This document shows positions 1 to 8,422 of a stretch of DNA of 64,000 nucleotides, piece after piece. The notes under the pieces were generated by a model that saw only the letters and a list, made by a program, of their open reading frames with translations, ran no database searches and was not told the origin of the DNA. Source of the DNA: GCA-002733465 sp965230525 (GTDB lineage: Bacteria > Pseudomonadota > Gammaproteobacteria > Enterobacterales > Kangiellaceae). How positions within the stretch are numbered: position 1 is the first letter of the stretch; each line of letters starts with the position of its first letter. The translations under genes were made by a program, and so were the position numbers. The stretch is taken from assembly GCA_965230525.1 (NCBI GenBank), contig OZ246008.1, positions 1,488,001 to 1,552,000 of the forward strand. Direction: 5' to 3'.

Positions 1-25
1 GACATTTACAACACACTAGTTTTCT

Positions 26-48
26 CCTAAACCTGCAACGGGTTTAGG
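26..48 (+). promoter_or_regulatory. Hairpin in the leader upstream of rpsG
   Basis: A perfect 8-bp inverted repeat (CCTAAACC / GGTTTAGG) with a 7-nt loop lies about 107 nt before rpsG. No T-run follows on the + strand, so it is not a classical terminator. In E. coli, S7 represses its own operon by binding the rpsL-rpsG intergenic mRNA. A structured leader here could have that role, but this is inference. No rpsL coding sequence is visible in bases 1-154. Confidence 0.3.
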
Positions 49-154
49 TGAATAACTAAGTAAATGTTAACTTAATTTAGACATCCCTTTGAGATGTGAG
101 TAAGGCCCGGACACAGTTCTGGATTAACCTGAAGAACACATAGGAAAATATAAA

Positions 155-628
155 ATGCCAAGAAGACGCGTCGTCGCCAAACGTGAGATCTTACCTGATC
201 CTAAGTTTGGAAGTGAATTGCTAGCAAAATTCATCAATATCCTTATGGTTGATGGAAAGAAATCTGTTGCTGAAAAGATTGTTTATGATGCACTCGACAT
301 TATTAAAGAAAAGAAAAATGTTGATGATGCCATGCCTATCTTTGAAGAAGGATTAGACAAAATAAAACCACTGGTTGAAGTTAAATCTCGCCGTGTTGGT
401 GGTTCAACCTACCAAGTTCCTGTAGAAGTAAGACCTTCTCGTCAAACTGCGCTTGCAATGCGTTGGTTGGTTGAAGGATCACGTAAACGTGGTGAAAAAT
501 CAATGAACGCTCGATTAGCGGGTGAGTTGATGGATGCTATCGAAGGTCGTGGTTCATGTATCAAGAAACGTGAAGATATCCACAGAATGGCAGAAGCTAA
601 CAAAGCTTTCGCTCATTACCGTTGGTAA
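155..628 (+). CDS. rpsG: 30S ribosomal protein S7
   Basis: Primary 16S rRNA-binding protein that nucleates assembly of the 30S head and contacts tRNA at the E site. The 157-residue length and the MPRRR start, the ILMVDGKKS and VPVEVRPSR blocks and the C-terminal FAHYRW are typical of bacterial S7. An AGGA ribosome-binding site lies 9 nt before the ATG. It is followed after 24 nt by fusA, as in the str operon. S7 is the usual autogenous repressor of this operon. The identification is secure. Confidence 0.98.
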   Translation: MPRRRVVAKREILPDPKFGSELLAKFINILMVDGKKSVAEKIVYDALDIIKEKKNVDDAMPIFEEGLDKIKPLVEVKSRRVGGSTYQVPVEVRPSRQTALAMRWLVEGSRKRGEKSMNARLAGELMDAIEGRGSCIKKREDIHRMAEANKAFAHYRW

Positions 629-652
629 GAAATACTCAATAGAGAAAACGTT

Positions 653-2740
653 ATGCCACGTAGCACGCCAATTGAAAAGTATCGCAATATTGGTATTGTC
701 GCTCATGTTGATGCGGGTAAAACCACAACAACTGAGCGAGTTTTGTTTTACACCGGTTTGTCACATAAAATCGGTGAAGTTCATGATGGCGCAGCCACTA
801 TGGATTGGATGGAACAAGAGCAGGAGCGGGGCATAACCATTACTTCTGCTGCAACTACAACTTTTTGGAGTGGTATGCAGCAGCAGTTTGATCAACACCG
901 AATCAATATCATCGATACTCCCGGACATGTTGACTTCACCATCGAAGTAGAACGTTCGTTACGTGTTCTCGATGGCGCCGTTGTGGTTTTTTGCGGTTCG
1001 TCTGGTGTTGAACCTCAGTCAGAAACGGTTTGGCGACAAGCCAACAAGTATCAAGTACCCCGCATGGTATTTGTGAACAAAATGGATCGTGCTGGCGCTG
1101 ATTTTCTTCGAGTGATCGACCAAATAGAAAATCGTTTGGGATCGACTCCGGTTCCAATTCAACTCCCAATAGGTGCAGAAGAAGAATTCAAAGGTGTTGT
1201 TGACCTTATTTCAATGAAAGCAATCTATTGGAATGAACAAGACAAAGGAATGACCTTTGAATATGCGGATATCCCAGCCGAAATGCAGCAGGATTGCGAG
1301 AGCTATCGCGAATCAATGATTGAAGCTGCGGCTGAAGCGAGTGAAGAATTAATGGATAAGTACCTAGAAAACGGTGACTTGTCCGAACAAGAAATTAAAC
1401 AAGGTTTAAGAACCCGCACAATAGCTAACGAAATTGTCTTAGCTACTTGTGGAAGTGCTTTTAAAAATAAAGGCGTTCAAAATGTATTGGATGCGGTCGT
1501 TGAATATATGCCTGCGCCGATTGATATTCCTGCAATTAATGGTGTACTAGAAGATGGTGAAACTGAGGCAACTCGACCAGCCGATGACAAAGAGCCTTTT
1601 TCTGCTTTAGCTTTCAAAATTGCAACCGACCCTTTTGTTGGAACTTTGACATTCTTCCGTGTCTACTCAGGCGTTCTGAGAACCGGTGATCAAGTTTATA
1701 ATTCAGTTCGTCAAAAGAAAGAACGCGTTGGACGCATAGTGCAAATGCATTCAAATAGCCGTGAAGAAGTTAAAGAAGTTTACGCGGGCGATATTGCAGC
1801 TGCCATCGGTATCAAAGATGTCGTAACCGGCGATACTTTTTGTGATGCTAACAAGCCGATTATTCTCGAAAGAATGGAGTTTCCAGAACCGGTAATATCG
1901 GTTGCCGTTGAGCCAAGGACTAAATCCGACCAAGATAAGATGGCTACCGCCTTGGCTAAACTAGCTAAAGAAGACCCTTCGTTTAAAGTCGAAACCGATG
2001 AAGAGTCTGGGCAAACGATTATCTCAGGAATGGGTGAACTTCATTTGGATATCTTAATTGATCGAATGAAACGAGAATTCCAGGTTGATGCCAATATTGG
2101 TAAACCTCAAGTAGCCTATCGAGAAACTATCCGTAAAAGCGTTACAGCAGAAGGTAAATTTATTCGCCAATCGGGCGGTAAAGGTCAGTATGGTCATGTC
2201 ATTCTTAAAATTGAACCGCAAGCGTCAGGCAAAGGTTTTGAGTTTGTTAACGAGATTGTCGGTGGAACAGTTCCTAAAGATTATATTCCTGCGGTTGAAA
2301 AAGGCTTGCTTGAACAAATGCAAAATGGGGTACTAGCTGGTTACCCCATGGTTGATATCAAAGTGACCTTAGTTGATGGTTCTTACCATGAAGTTGACTC
2401 GAACGAAGTGGCGTTTAAAGTTGCAGCGTCTATGGGGTTGAGAGAAGGGGCTAGCAATGCGGGTCCAGTGCTTTTAGAGCCGATCATGAAAGTTGAAGTG
2501 GTAACCCCGGAAGATTATATGGGCGACATCATGGGCGACTTGAATCGTCGACGTGGTGTGGTTCACGGTATGGAAGATAATCCATCTGGAAAAGTGATCA
2601 ACGCAGATGTTCCCCTCAGTGAAATGTTTGGCTACGCCACAGCAGTCAGAAGTGCATCACAGGGTAGAGCGAGTTACTCGATGGAGTTTTTAGAGTATGC
2701 CGAAGCTCCTGCAAGCGTCGTTGATGCGGTCACCTATTAG
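653..2740 (+). CDS. fusA: Elongation factor G (str-operon copy)
   Basis: Ribosomal translocase GTPase, 695 residues, the usual length. The P-loop AHVDAGKTTTTE, the DTPGHVDF G3 motif and the NKMD G4 motif are all present near the N terminus. Domains II-V follow, with domain IV recognisable around GGTVPKDYIPAVEKG. It sits between rpsG (24-nt gap) and tuf, so this is the canonical copy. A second EF-G gene lies at 14110-16194. The stop is followed by a 72-nt gap before tuf. Confidence 0.97.
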   Translation: MPRSTPIEKYRNIGIVAHVDAGKTTTTERVLFYTGLSHKIGEVHDGAATMDWMEQEQERGITITSAATTTFWSGMQQQFDQHRINIIDTPGHVDFTIEVERSLRVLDGAVVVFCGSSGVEPQSETVWRQANKYQVPRMVFVNKMDRAGADFLRVIDQIENRLGSTPVPIQLPIGAEEEFKGVVDLISMKAIYWNEQDKGMTFEYADIPAEMQQDCESYRESMIEAAAEASEELMDKYLENGDLSEQEIKQGLRTRTIANEIVLATCGSAFKNKGVQNVLDAVVEYMPAPIDIPAINGVLEDGETEATRPADDKEPFSALAFKIATDPFVGTLTFFRVYSGVLRTGDQVYNSVRQKKERVGRIVQMHSNSREEVKEVYAGDIAAAIGIKDVVTGDTFCDANKPIILERMEFPEPVISVAVEPRTKSDQDKMATALAKLAKEDPSFKVETDEESGQTIISGMGELHLDILIDRMKREFQVDANIGKPQVAYRETIRKSVTAEGKFIRQSGGKGQYGHVILKIEPQASGKGFEFVNEIVGGTVPKDYIPAVEKGLLEQMQNGVLAGYPMVDIKVTLVDGSYHEVDSNEVAFKVAASMGLREGASNAGPVLLEPIMKVEVVTPEDYMGDIMGDLNRRRGVVHGMEDNPSGKVINADVPLSEMFGYATAVRSASQGRASYSMEFLEYAEAPASVVDAVTY

Positions 2741-2812
2741 TCATATTAATAACGCATTATTGAATTATTTTTATAAAGTAAATTTTAATCTATAAAGAAA
2801 GAGGAAATATCC

Positions 2813-4003
2813 ATGTCAAAAGAAAAGTTTGAACGAACGAAACCCCATGTAAACGTCGGAACAATCGGCCACGTCGATCATGGTAAAACGACTTTAACAG
2901 CGGCAATGTGTACCGTTCTGTCAGCAACCTATGGTGGTGCTGCCAAAGATTTCGCCGAGATCGATAATGCCCCAGAAGAGAAAGAGCGTGGTATCACGAT
3001 TTCAACCTCACACGTAGAGTATGAGACGGAAGGTCGTCACTACGCACACGTAGACTGTCCAGGACATGCTGATTACGTTAAAAACATGATCACAGGAGCC
3101 GCTCAAATGGACGGCGCTATCCTAGTTTGTTCAGCAGCCGATGGCCCCATGCCACAAACGCGTGAGCACATCTTGTTATCACGTCAGGTTGGTGTACCAA
3201 AGATCGTAGTTTTCATGAACAAATGTGACATGGTCGATGACGAAGAATTACTTGAGCTAGTCGAAATGGAAATCCGAGAGTTGCTAGACGCTTACGAATT
3301 CCCAGGTGACGACACGCCAATCATTCACGGTTCAGCGTTAAAAGCGTTGGAAGGTGACGAAGGTAAATTAGGTAAAGAAGCAATCATCGAACTAGCGAAA
3401 GCATTAGATGACTACATTCCAGAGCCAACTCGAGAAGTAGAAAAAGATTTCATCATGCCGATTGAAGATGTATTCTCAATCTCAGGTCGTGGAACAGTAG
3501 TGACGGGTCGTATCGAAAGCGGTGTTATCAAAGTTGGTGAAGAAGTAGAAATCGTTGGTATCAAAGAAACTGCGAAAACAACAGTAACGGGTGTAGAAAT
3601 GTTCCGTAAGCTGCTAGACGAAGGTCAAGCCGGCGACAACTGTGGTATTTTGCTACGTGGAACGAAGCGAGAAGAAGTAGAGCGTGGTCAAGTATTAGCG
3701 AAGCCAGGTTCAATCAACCCACACACAAAATTTGAAGCAGAAATCTACATATTAAGTAAAGATGAAGGTGGACGTCATACGCCATTCTTCAAAGGGTATC
3801 GTCCACAGTTCTACTTCCGTACAACGGACGTGACAGGAGCATGTGAGTTACCAGAAGGTGTAGAAATGGTAATGCCAGGTGACAACATCAAAATGTCAGT
3901 CGAGTTGATCGCGCCAATCGCGATGGACGAAGGTCTACGTTTCGCTATCCGTGAAGGTGGCCGAACAGTGGGTGCTGGCGTTGTTTCTAAGATCCTTGAT
4001 TAG
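2813..4003 (+). CDS. tuf: Elongation factor Tu
   Basis: Delivers aminoacyl-tRNA to the ribosomal A site as a GTP complex. The 396 residues contain the P-loop GHVDHGKT, the DCPGHADY G3 motif, the NKCD G4 motif and the two C-terminal beta-barrel domains ending GAGVVSKILD. The upstream GAGGAAAT is a good ribosome-binding site. It is the last gene of the cluster and is followed within 40 nt by a strong intrinsic terminator, instead of running on into rpsJ as in many gammaproteobacteria. Confidence 0.98.
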   Translation: MSKEKFERTKPHVNVGTIGHVDHGKTTLTAAMCTVLSATYGGAAKDFAEIDNAPEEKERGITISTSHVEYETEGRHYAHVDCPGHADYVKNMITGAAQMDGAILVCSAADGPMPQTREHILLSRQVGVPKIVVFMNKCDMVDDEELLELVEMEIRELLDAYEFPGDDTPIIHGSALKALEGDEGKLGKEAIIELAKALDDYIPEPTREVEKDFIMPIEDVFSISGRGTVVTGRIESGVIKVGEEVEIVGIKETAKTTVTGVEMFRKLLDEGQAGDNCGILLRGTKREEVERGQVLAKPGSINPHTKFEAEIYILSKDEGGRHTPFFKGYRPQFYFRTTDVTGACELPEGVEMVMPGDNIKMSVELIAPIAMDEGLRFAIREGGRTVGAGVVSKILD

Positions 4004-4039
4004 TATCTATTAGCATCATTGCTTTTAGTAGCAGACTAA

Positions 4040-4069
4040 AAAGACGCCATTTATGGCGTCTTTTTTTTT
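4040..4069 (+). terminator. Rho-independent terminator after tuf
   Basis: A 9-bp stem (AAGACGCCA / TGGCGTCTT) with a TTTA loop is followed by an uninterrupted run of T. This ends the rpsG-fusA-tuf transcript. Confidence 0.92.
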
Positions 4070-4071
4070 GT

Positions 4072-4520
4072 CTCGATTTGAATATTCCCGCAATAAAAAG
4101 CTAACTATACTTACTTTAGTTTTATTATTACTTTTCAACAAGTTAATCGAAAAAATTCGTCTCTGATGAAATAGCTTAGCACTCATTCTAAACTGACTGT
4201 TCATGGCGCAATAGCACAAATTAGTTAAGCAAAACCCGTTTAGATGCACTAGACATTTAATTGTTACAAAAAAAAGCAAAAAACTTGCAACCTTCCCCAC
4301 CATTATATATATTAATCTCAGCCAGTTATTATTAGCGAGCGTTTTATCTGGTCAGGGAGCGATAAAAATAGCTGCCAATAGAAGCAGCAAAAGGGATTTT
4401 TTCCTGTCGACTCAACTCAAATATTGTTTGATCTTGCATTTCCTCTGATGATCACCTCATCTTGAGAAGGAAAGCCTTAACACACTTGTGCCCAAATGGT
4501 GCACGACTATAGGAGTTACT
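4072..4520 (+). other. Intergenic region before the multicopper oxidase
   Basis: About 450 bp with no convincing gene. It holds the candidate promoter at 4285-4313 and then a leader of roughly 200 nt. No copper-regulator (CueR or CopR type) box was recognised. The open frames on the minus strand here have no ribosome-binding site or recognisable product. Confidence 0.5.
4285..4313 (+). promoter_or_regulatory. Candidate sigma-70 promoter for the multicopper oxidase operon
   Basis: TTGCAA (-35-like) and TATATT (-10-like) are separated by 17 nt, about 208 nt before the chosen start of the oxidase gene. The spacing is ideal and each box is close to consensus. No transcript evidence is available. 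Confidence 0.4.
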
Positions 4521-7500
4521 ATGAGTATTAATTCTCAGGACGAGGCGGCAAAGGGCGTGCGCTCCTTTGCATTGTCAAAGTCTGTATTGTTAAGCTCGGT
4601 TTTACTAATAACCACTGGCTGTTTTACTGGTGATGAGACCGTTGAAAACATAGAACCACTTCCCATTGTTGTGGTGACCCCAGAACCTGACCCCTCAGAA
4701 TTAACCGGACCCGTATTTGGTGATTTACCAGACGGACTTGAAGAAGCAAATCATGGGGCGTTTGAGGGCGGAGCAACGGGCACAGGCGCTGATACCTCAA
4801 TTAACAACGTTGTACAGGCAGACCAACAGCGAAATGCGGGTACCTATAATGTTCCAACTAATGGTGCGCCAAGCCCGCTATTTGGAGCTGAGCCTTTTAC
4901 CCAGCAGATGATGCGATTTGAAGAGTTTGGCGCTGGCCCACTTAACTTAGATCAAAAAACAGCGCCCGCGGATTGGGTTGATTTACCAGTCCCAGAGAAT
5001 GCAACCAGTATTCCTGACTCCGAAGATTTAGAGTCTTTCCTAAGCCAAGACATTTGGCCAATTCCGACTAAGTATGCCAATACCGAAAAATTTAACCCTT
5101 GGCAAAGTGAGATTGAGGCTTATTTAGGGCGAGCATTAGATACACCGCCTGCGGAGGGGCGACCACCCGGACTAGGTTGGTCTCATCAGCGATGGGAAGA
5201 ATTCAAACCAGAAACATATTTTCAAACTGCCACTACCGGCGCAAGAACTAATGGTGGTTTCCGAGATGGTAAACAAGATCACATGTATGCCGTTGGTGAA
5301 TTTGCGGAAGGTGGTTTATATCATCAAACGGCTGGTACTGAGGCTACAGCCGGTACTACAAATGGAATTGATATTCGCTTCCATCCCAACATGCCTATCC
5401 AAGACCCAGATGCGCTCTGGACTTTTGATGGAACGTTACCGCCAAAACTTCTTAAAGTGAGATACGGCGAGCCCGTAGTAATGAGACACTACAATGCGTT
5501 ACCCATTGATGTTTCAGCTAATCGCGGGTTTGGAATACACACCTTATCGACTCATGAACATAATGGCCATAACCCTGCTGAGAGTGATGGTTATACTAAT
5601 TCATTCTTCTTCCCTGGTCAGTTTTATGACTATCGTTGGCCAATACCATTGGCGGGACATGATTCAATCAATACTGATGCGACTGATATTCGGGCTGGGC
5701 GTCCGGATGGTAATGGCGGAATCACCAAAATACCTGGAGATTGGCGAGAAACCATGAGTACTCATTGGTTTCATGATCATATGCTAGATTTCACTGCGCA
5801 GAACGTTTACAAAGGTGATGTTGCAATGATGAATTACTACAGCGCAATTGATCGCGGCAATGAAGCTATTGATGACGGGGTTAATTTACGACTACCGAGT
5901 GGAACCGCTTTAGATTGGGGAAATCGTGACTACGATATCAATTTAGTACTCGCTGAAAAAGCATTTGATTCGGAAGGCCAACTTTGGTTTAACCCGTTTA
6001 ATCTTAAAGGCTTTATTGGTGATGTCATGACCGTAAACTTCTTATATAAACCTTATATGGATGTTAGAGCAAGACGCTATCGTTTTAGGTTGCTCAACGG
6101 TTCGGTATCACGCTATTTCAAAACTGTATTAGTGGATGAGTCGGGAAATAGAGTTCCTTTCCATATGATCGCGAATGATGGAAACATCATGGAACATGCG
6201 GTGTATTTTGAAAATGGAGAACTTCCAACTCACGGTATCGCAGAGCGATATGACATCATTGTTGACTTCGCTCAATTTAAAGAGGGAGATAAACTTTACT
6301 TTGTCAATTTACTTCAACATAAAAATGGTCAAGTTACTGACGTTAATATCCCATTAGGTGATGTATTAAGCGGCGCTTACGCACCAACGCTTGCAGATGA
6401 TAATGGTGATGGAACTTACGATCGATGGATTAATGGTGATCCGGTTGTTGGTAAATTCTTGGAATTCCGCGTTAAAAAATACGTTGGGGAAGATAACAGT
6501 TTGAACCCTGTCGATTATGTCGAAGGTAAACGAAAAATGATTCCACTTCGTCGTCCAACAGAGCATGAACTTGCCAATGCTCTTCATAGAACATTCGAGT
6601 TTGAAAGACAACCCACTGATGAAAAGCCTTGGGTGATAAAAACTGATGGTGGCTCCGGATTTAATATGGATCCACGCCGACTTTCGGCAGCCCCATCTAA
6701 AAATTCAGATGGCTTAGAAGTATGGCGAATCATCAACAGTGGTACTTGGAGTCACCCTGTTCACATTCACTTTGAGGAAGGCATCATTTTGAGAAGAAAT
6801 GGAGTCGCACCGCCAGAGTGGGAAAAATGGGCGCGCAAAGATGTCTACCGAATTGGTCCGCAACCTGACAGCGGAAGTATCGTGGAAATTGCCTTAAGAT
6901 TCCGAGAGTTTGCTGGTACCTATATGGAGCATTGCCATAATACTCAACATGAAGATCATGCAATGTTATTACGTTGGGATATTGAAAATCCTGGTCAAGT
7001 TAAATTGATGCCAACGCCGATGCCTTCTTGGGATGGAGTTAGCTACGTTGATTCCGTTGCGCTTCCGACCGCGAGAGAAGGCGATGGATTTGGGCAATAT
7101 GGACCGCAAGTTCAACCTATGTCAATTTGGGTAGAGAGCGCGGTGGTTACTGAGCTTGATAGAATCAATGACTTGCCTCTGGGCGATGCTCTATCTGAAG
7201 AGGAGCCTGCCAATGAACGAGGGGTAGCGACTTTCCCACTCACCAAAGGAACTAACATCGATGCTAACGGCGTAGAAACCGAAGTTTGGTACTTCTTACA
7301 TGACGTAAGTGATGAAGAAATTGCGGAAGAGCTAGGTCTTGCATGGGGCGGCGCTTTAGCCTTGACTCCGGAAGCCGCAAGTTCTCCAGCTTCTATCGAT
7401 GAGAACGGTCACTGGACATTTGAAGGTGATTTACCAAATCCGATTTGGGCGAACCCACCGTGTCGAGTATCTGATGGAACCGCAGCGAATGGCGCCGTTT

Positions 7501-8312
7501 GTGAAAACCCGGATGCGATTCCAGATGTGTCTGCGGATAATACTTATTCTCCACTTCGTCGCGTGACCTATAATGGAAAAGAAGTTATTTTCAATGCGAT
7601 CATCGTAAAATGGGGTGACCAACCTTGGGAAAGAAACCGATTAGATAAATCCTGTGTTAGCTTCCCTGATCTTCCTGCTAATACGACTTGCGTATATAAC
7701 GGAGACGTTTGGGGAGGGTTGAATGCCTCTGGTCATGTTGTCGCAATGAATACAGAAGGTGAAAACCCTTACGTATCTTTCAAGCTTCATAAATCTTGGG
7801 CTGCGGAAGGTGATTATTTGCCTTACTATATTGTATTAGATACATTCCCTGCAGGACCGGCCAGAGCGATGGGTGTCCCTTATGTTCCAAAGCATGAGCA
7901 CTTAGCCGCTGCCGCGGTACCACTAATACAGTTTGTACCACCAGCGCCAATTCGTCCAAGCTACCCACCTACGCCAGCTGATGGCAATGGTATTTTGGGT
8001 GGTGGTCCGTTTGGTAGCCAAGTCGGCGTTCCGTCATACTTTATGCCTGAAGATGACTACAGCCCAATGTGGCACATCGGTTTTGCGCATTGGCTTGAGC
8101 CTGCAACGGAAGTTGTAAAAGGTCTTGATCGAATAAAAGAACTTCGAGCAGAAGGTAAATTGGAAGTTGTGGAATTCCCACCACCACCTAATATGGGCTC
8201 AAACAATTACAATTTTGAGAACTTAAATTCTCCTCATGTTGTAAATTGTCCCACTCCGATGACAATTGACCGAGTGATTCATGATGTTAGAAATGCTGGG
8301 AAATTTGATTAG
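4521..8312 (+). CDS. Large CotA/bilirubin-oxidase-like multicopper oxidase, putative lipoprotein
   Basis: Predicted exported multicopper oxidase of 1263 residues. The ATG at 4521 has AGGAG 5 nt upstream; an in-frame ATG at 4488 lacks this and would spoil the signal peptide. A hydrophobic segment ending TTGC near residue 34 looks like a lipoprotein signal, although the -3 residue is Thr. All four copper motifs are present: HEHNG (about 343), HWFHDH (about 415), HPVHIH (about 746) and HCHNTQHEDHAM (about 803). The spacing and the PAESDG motif resemble CotA. About 430 residues follow the last motif and are not explained by the oxidase fold; they include paired cysteines. The substrate is unknown. 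Very large oxidases of this kind include proposed Mn(II) oxidases, but nothing here proves that. It heads a module with copper-delivery and foldase genes. Confidence 0.85.
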   Translation: MSINSQDEAAKGVRSFALSKSVLLSSVLLITTGCFTGDETVENIEPLPIVVVTPEPDPSELTGPVFGDLPDGLEEANHGAFEGGATGTGADTSINNVVQADQQRNAGTYNVPTNGAPSPLFGAEPFTQQMMRFEEFGAGPLNLDQKTAPADWVDLPVPENATSIPDSEDLESFLSQDIWPIPTKYANTEKFNPWQSEIEAYLGRALDTPPAEGRPPGLGWSHQRWEEFKPETYFQTATTGARTNGGFRDGKQDHMYAVGEFAEGGLYHQTAGTEATAGTTNGIDIRFHPNMPIQDPDALWTFDGTLPPKLLKVRYGEPVVMRHYNALPIDVSANRGFGIHTLSTHEHNGHNPAESDGYTNSFFFPGQFYDYRWPIPLAGHDSINTDATDIRAGRPDGNGGITKIPGDWRETMSTHWFHDHMLDFTAQNVYKGDVAMMNYYSAIDRGNEAIDDGVNLRLPSGTALDWGNRDYDINLVLAEKAFDSEGQLWFNPFNLKGFIGDVMTVNFLYKPYMDVRARRYRFRLLNGSVSRYFKTVLVDESGNRVPFHMIANDGNIMEHAVYFENGELPTHGIAERYDIIVDFAQFKEGDKLYFVNLLQHKNGQVTDVNIPLGDVLSGAYAPTLADDNGDGTYDRWINGDPVVGKFLEFRVKKYVGEDNSLNPVDYVEGKRKMIPLRRPTEHELANALHRTFEFERQPTDEKPWVIKTDGGSGFNMDPRRLSAAPSKNSDGLEVWRIINSGTWSHPVHIHFEEGIILRRNGVAPPEWEKWARKDVYRIGPQPDSGSIVEIALRFREFAGTYMEHCHNTQHEDHAMLLRWDIENPGQVKLMPTPMPSWDGVSYVDSVALPTAREGDGFGQYGPQVQPMSIWVESAVVTELDRINDLPLGDALSEEEPANERGVATFPLTKGTNIDANGVETEVWYFLHDVSDEEIAEELGLAWGGALALTPEAASSPASIDENGHWTFEGDLPNPIWANPPCRVSDGTAANGAVCENPDAIPDVSADNTYSPLRRVTYNGKEVIFNAIIVKWGDQPWERNRLDKSCVSFPDLPANTTCVYNGDVWGGLNASGHVVAMNTEGENPYVSFKLHKSWAAEGDYLPYYIVLDTFPAGPARAMGVPYVPKHEHLAAAAVPLIQFVPPAPIRPSYPPTPADGNGILGGGPFGSQVGVPSYFMPEDDYSPMWHIGFAHWLEPATEVVKGLDRIKELRAEGKLEVVEFPPPPNMGSNNYNFENLNSPHVVNCPTPMTIDRVIHDVRNAGKFD

Positions 8313-8340
8313 TATTTTTAGTAGATTGAACTAGTAAATA

Positions 8341-8375
8341 CCGCAGTGAATCTTGGATTCACTGCGGTTTTTTTT
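8341..8375 (+). terminator. Rho-independent terminator after the multicopper oxidase gene
   Basis: A perfect 12-bp stem (CCGCAGTGAATC / GATTCACTGCGG) with a TTG loop is followed by eight T. It would separate, or attenuate between, the oxidase gene and the Sco fusion gene 48 nt further on. Confidence 0.92.
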
Positions 8376-8422
8376 GAAAAACAATTAAACCTAATTCTTG
8401 TAACTTTTAGATAGGATTAATC

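Noticed and set aside
1..154. Possible end of rpsL before rpsG
   Set aside because: None of the three + frames contains the conserved S12 C terminus; the bases read as a noncoding leader.
4025..4303. 92-codon minus-strand open frame after tuf
   Set aside because: It runs through the tuf terminator, has no ribosome-binding site and reads as low-complexity hydrophobic sequence with no family resemblance.
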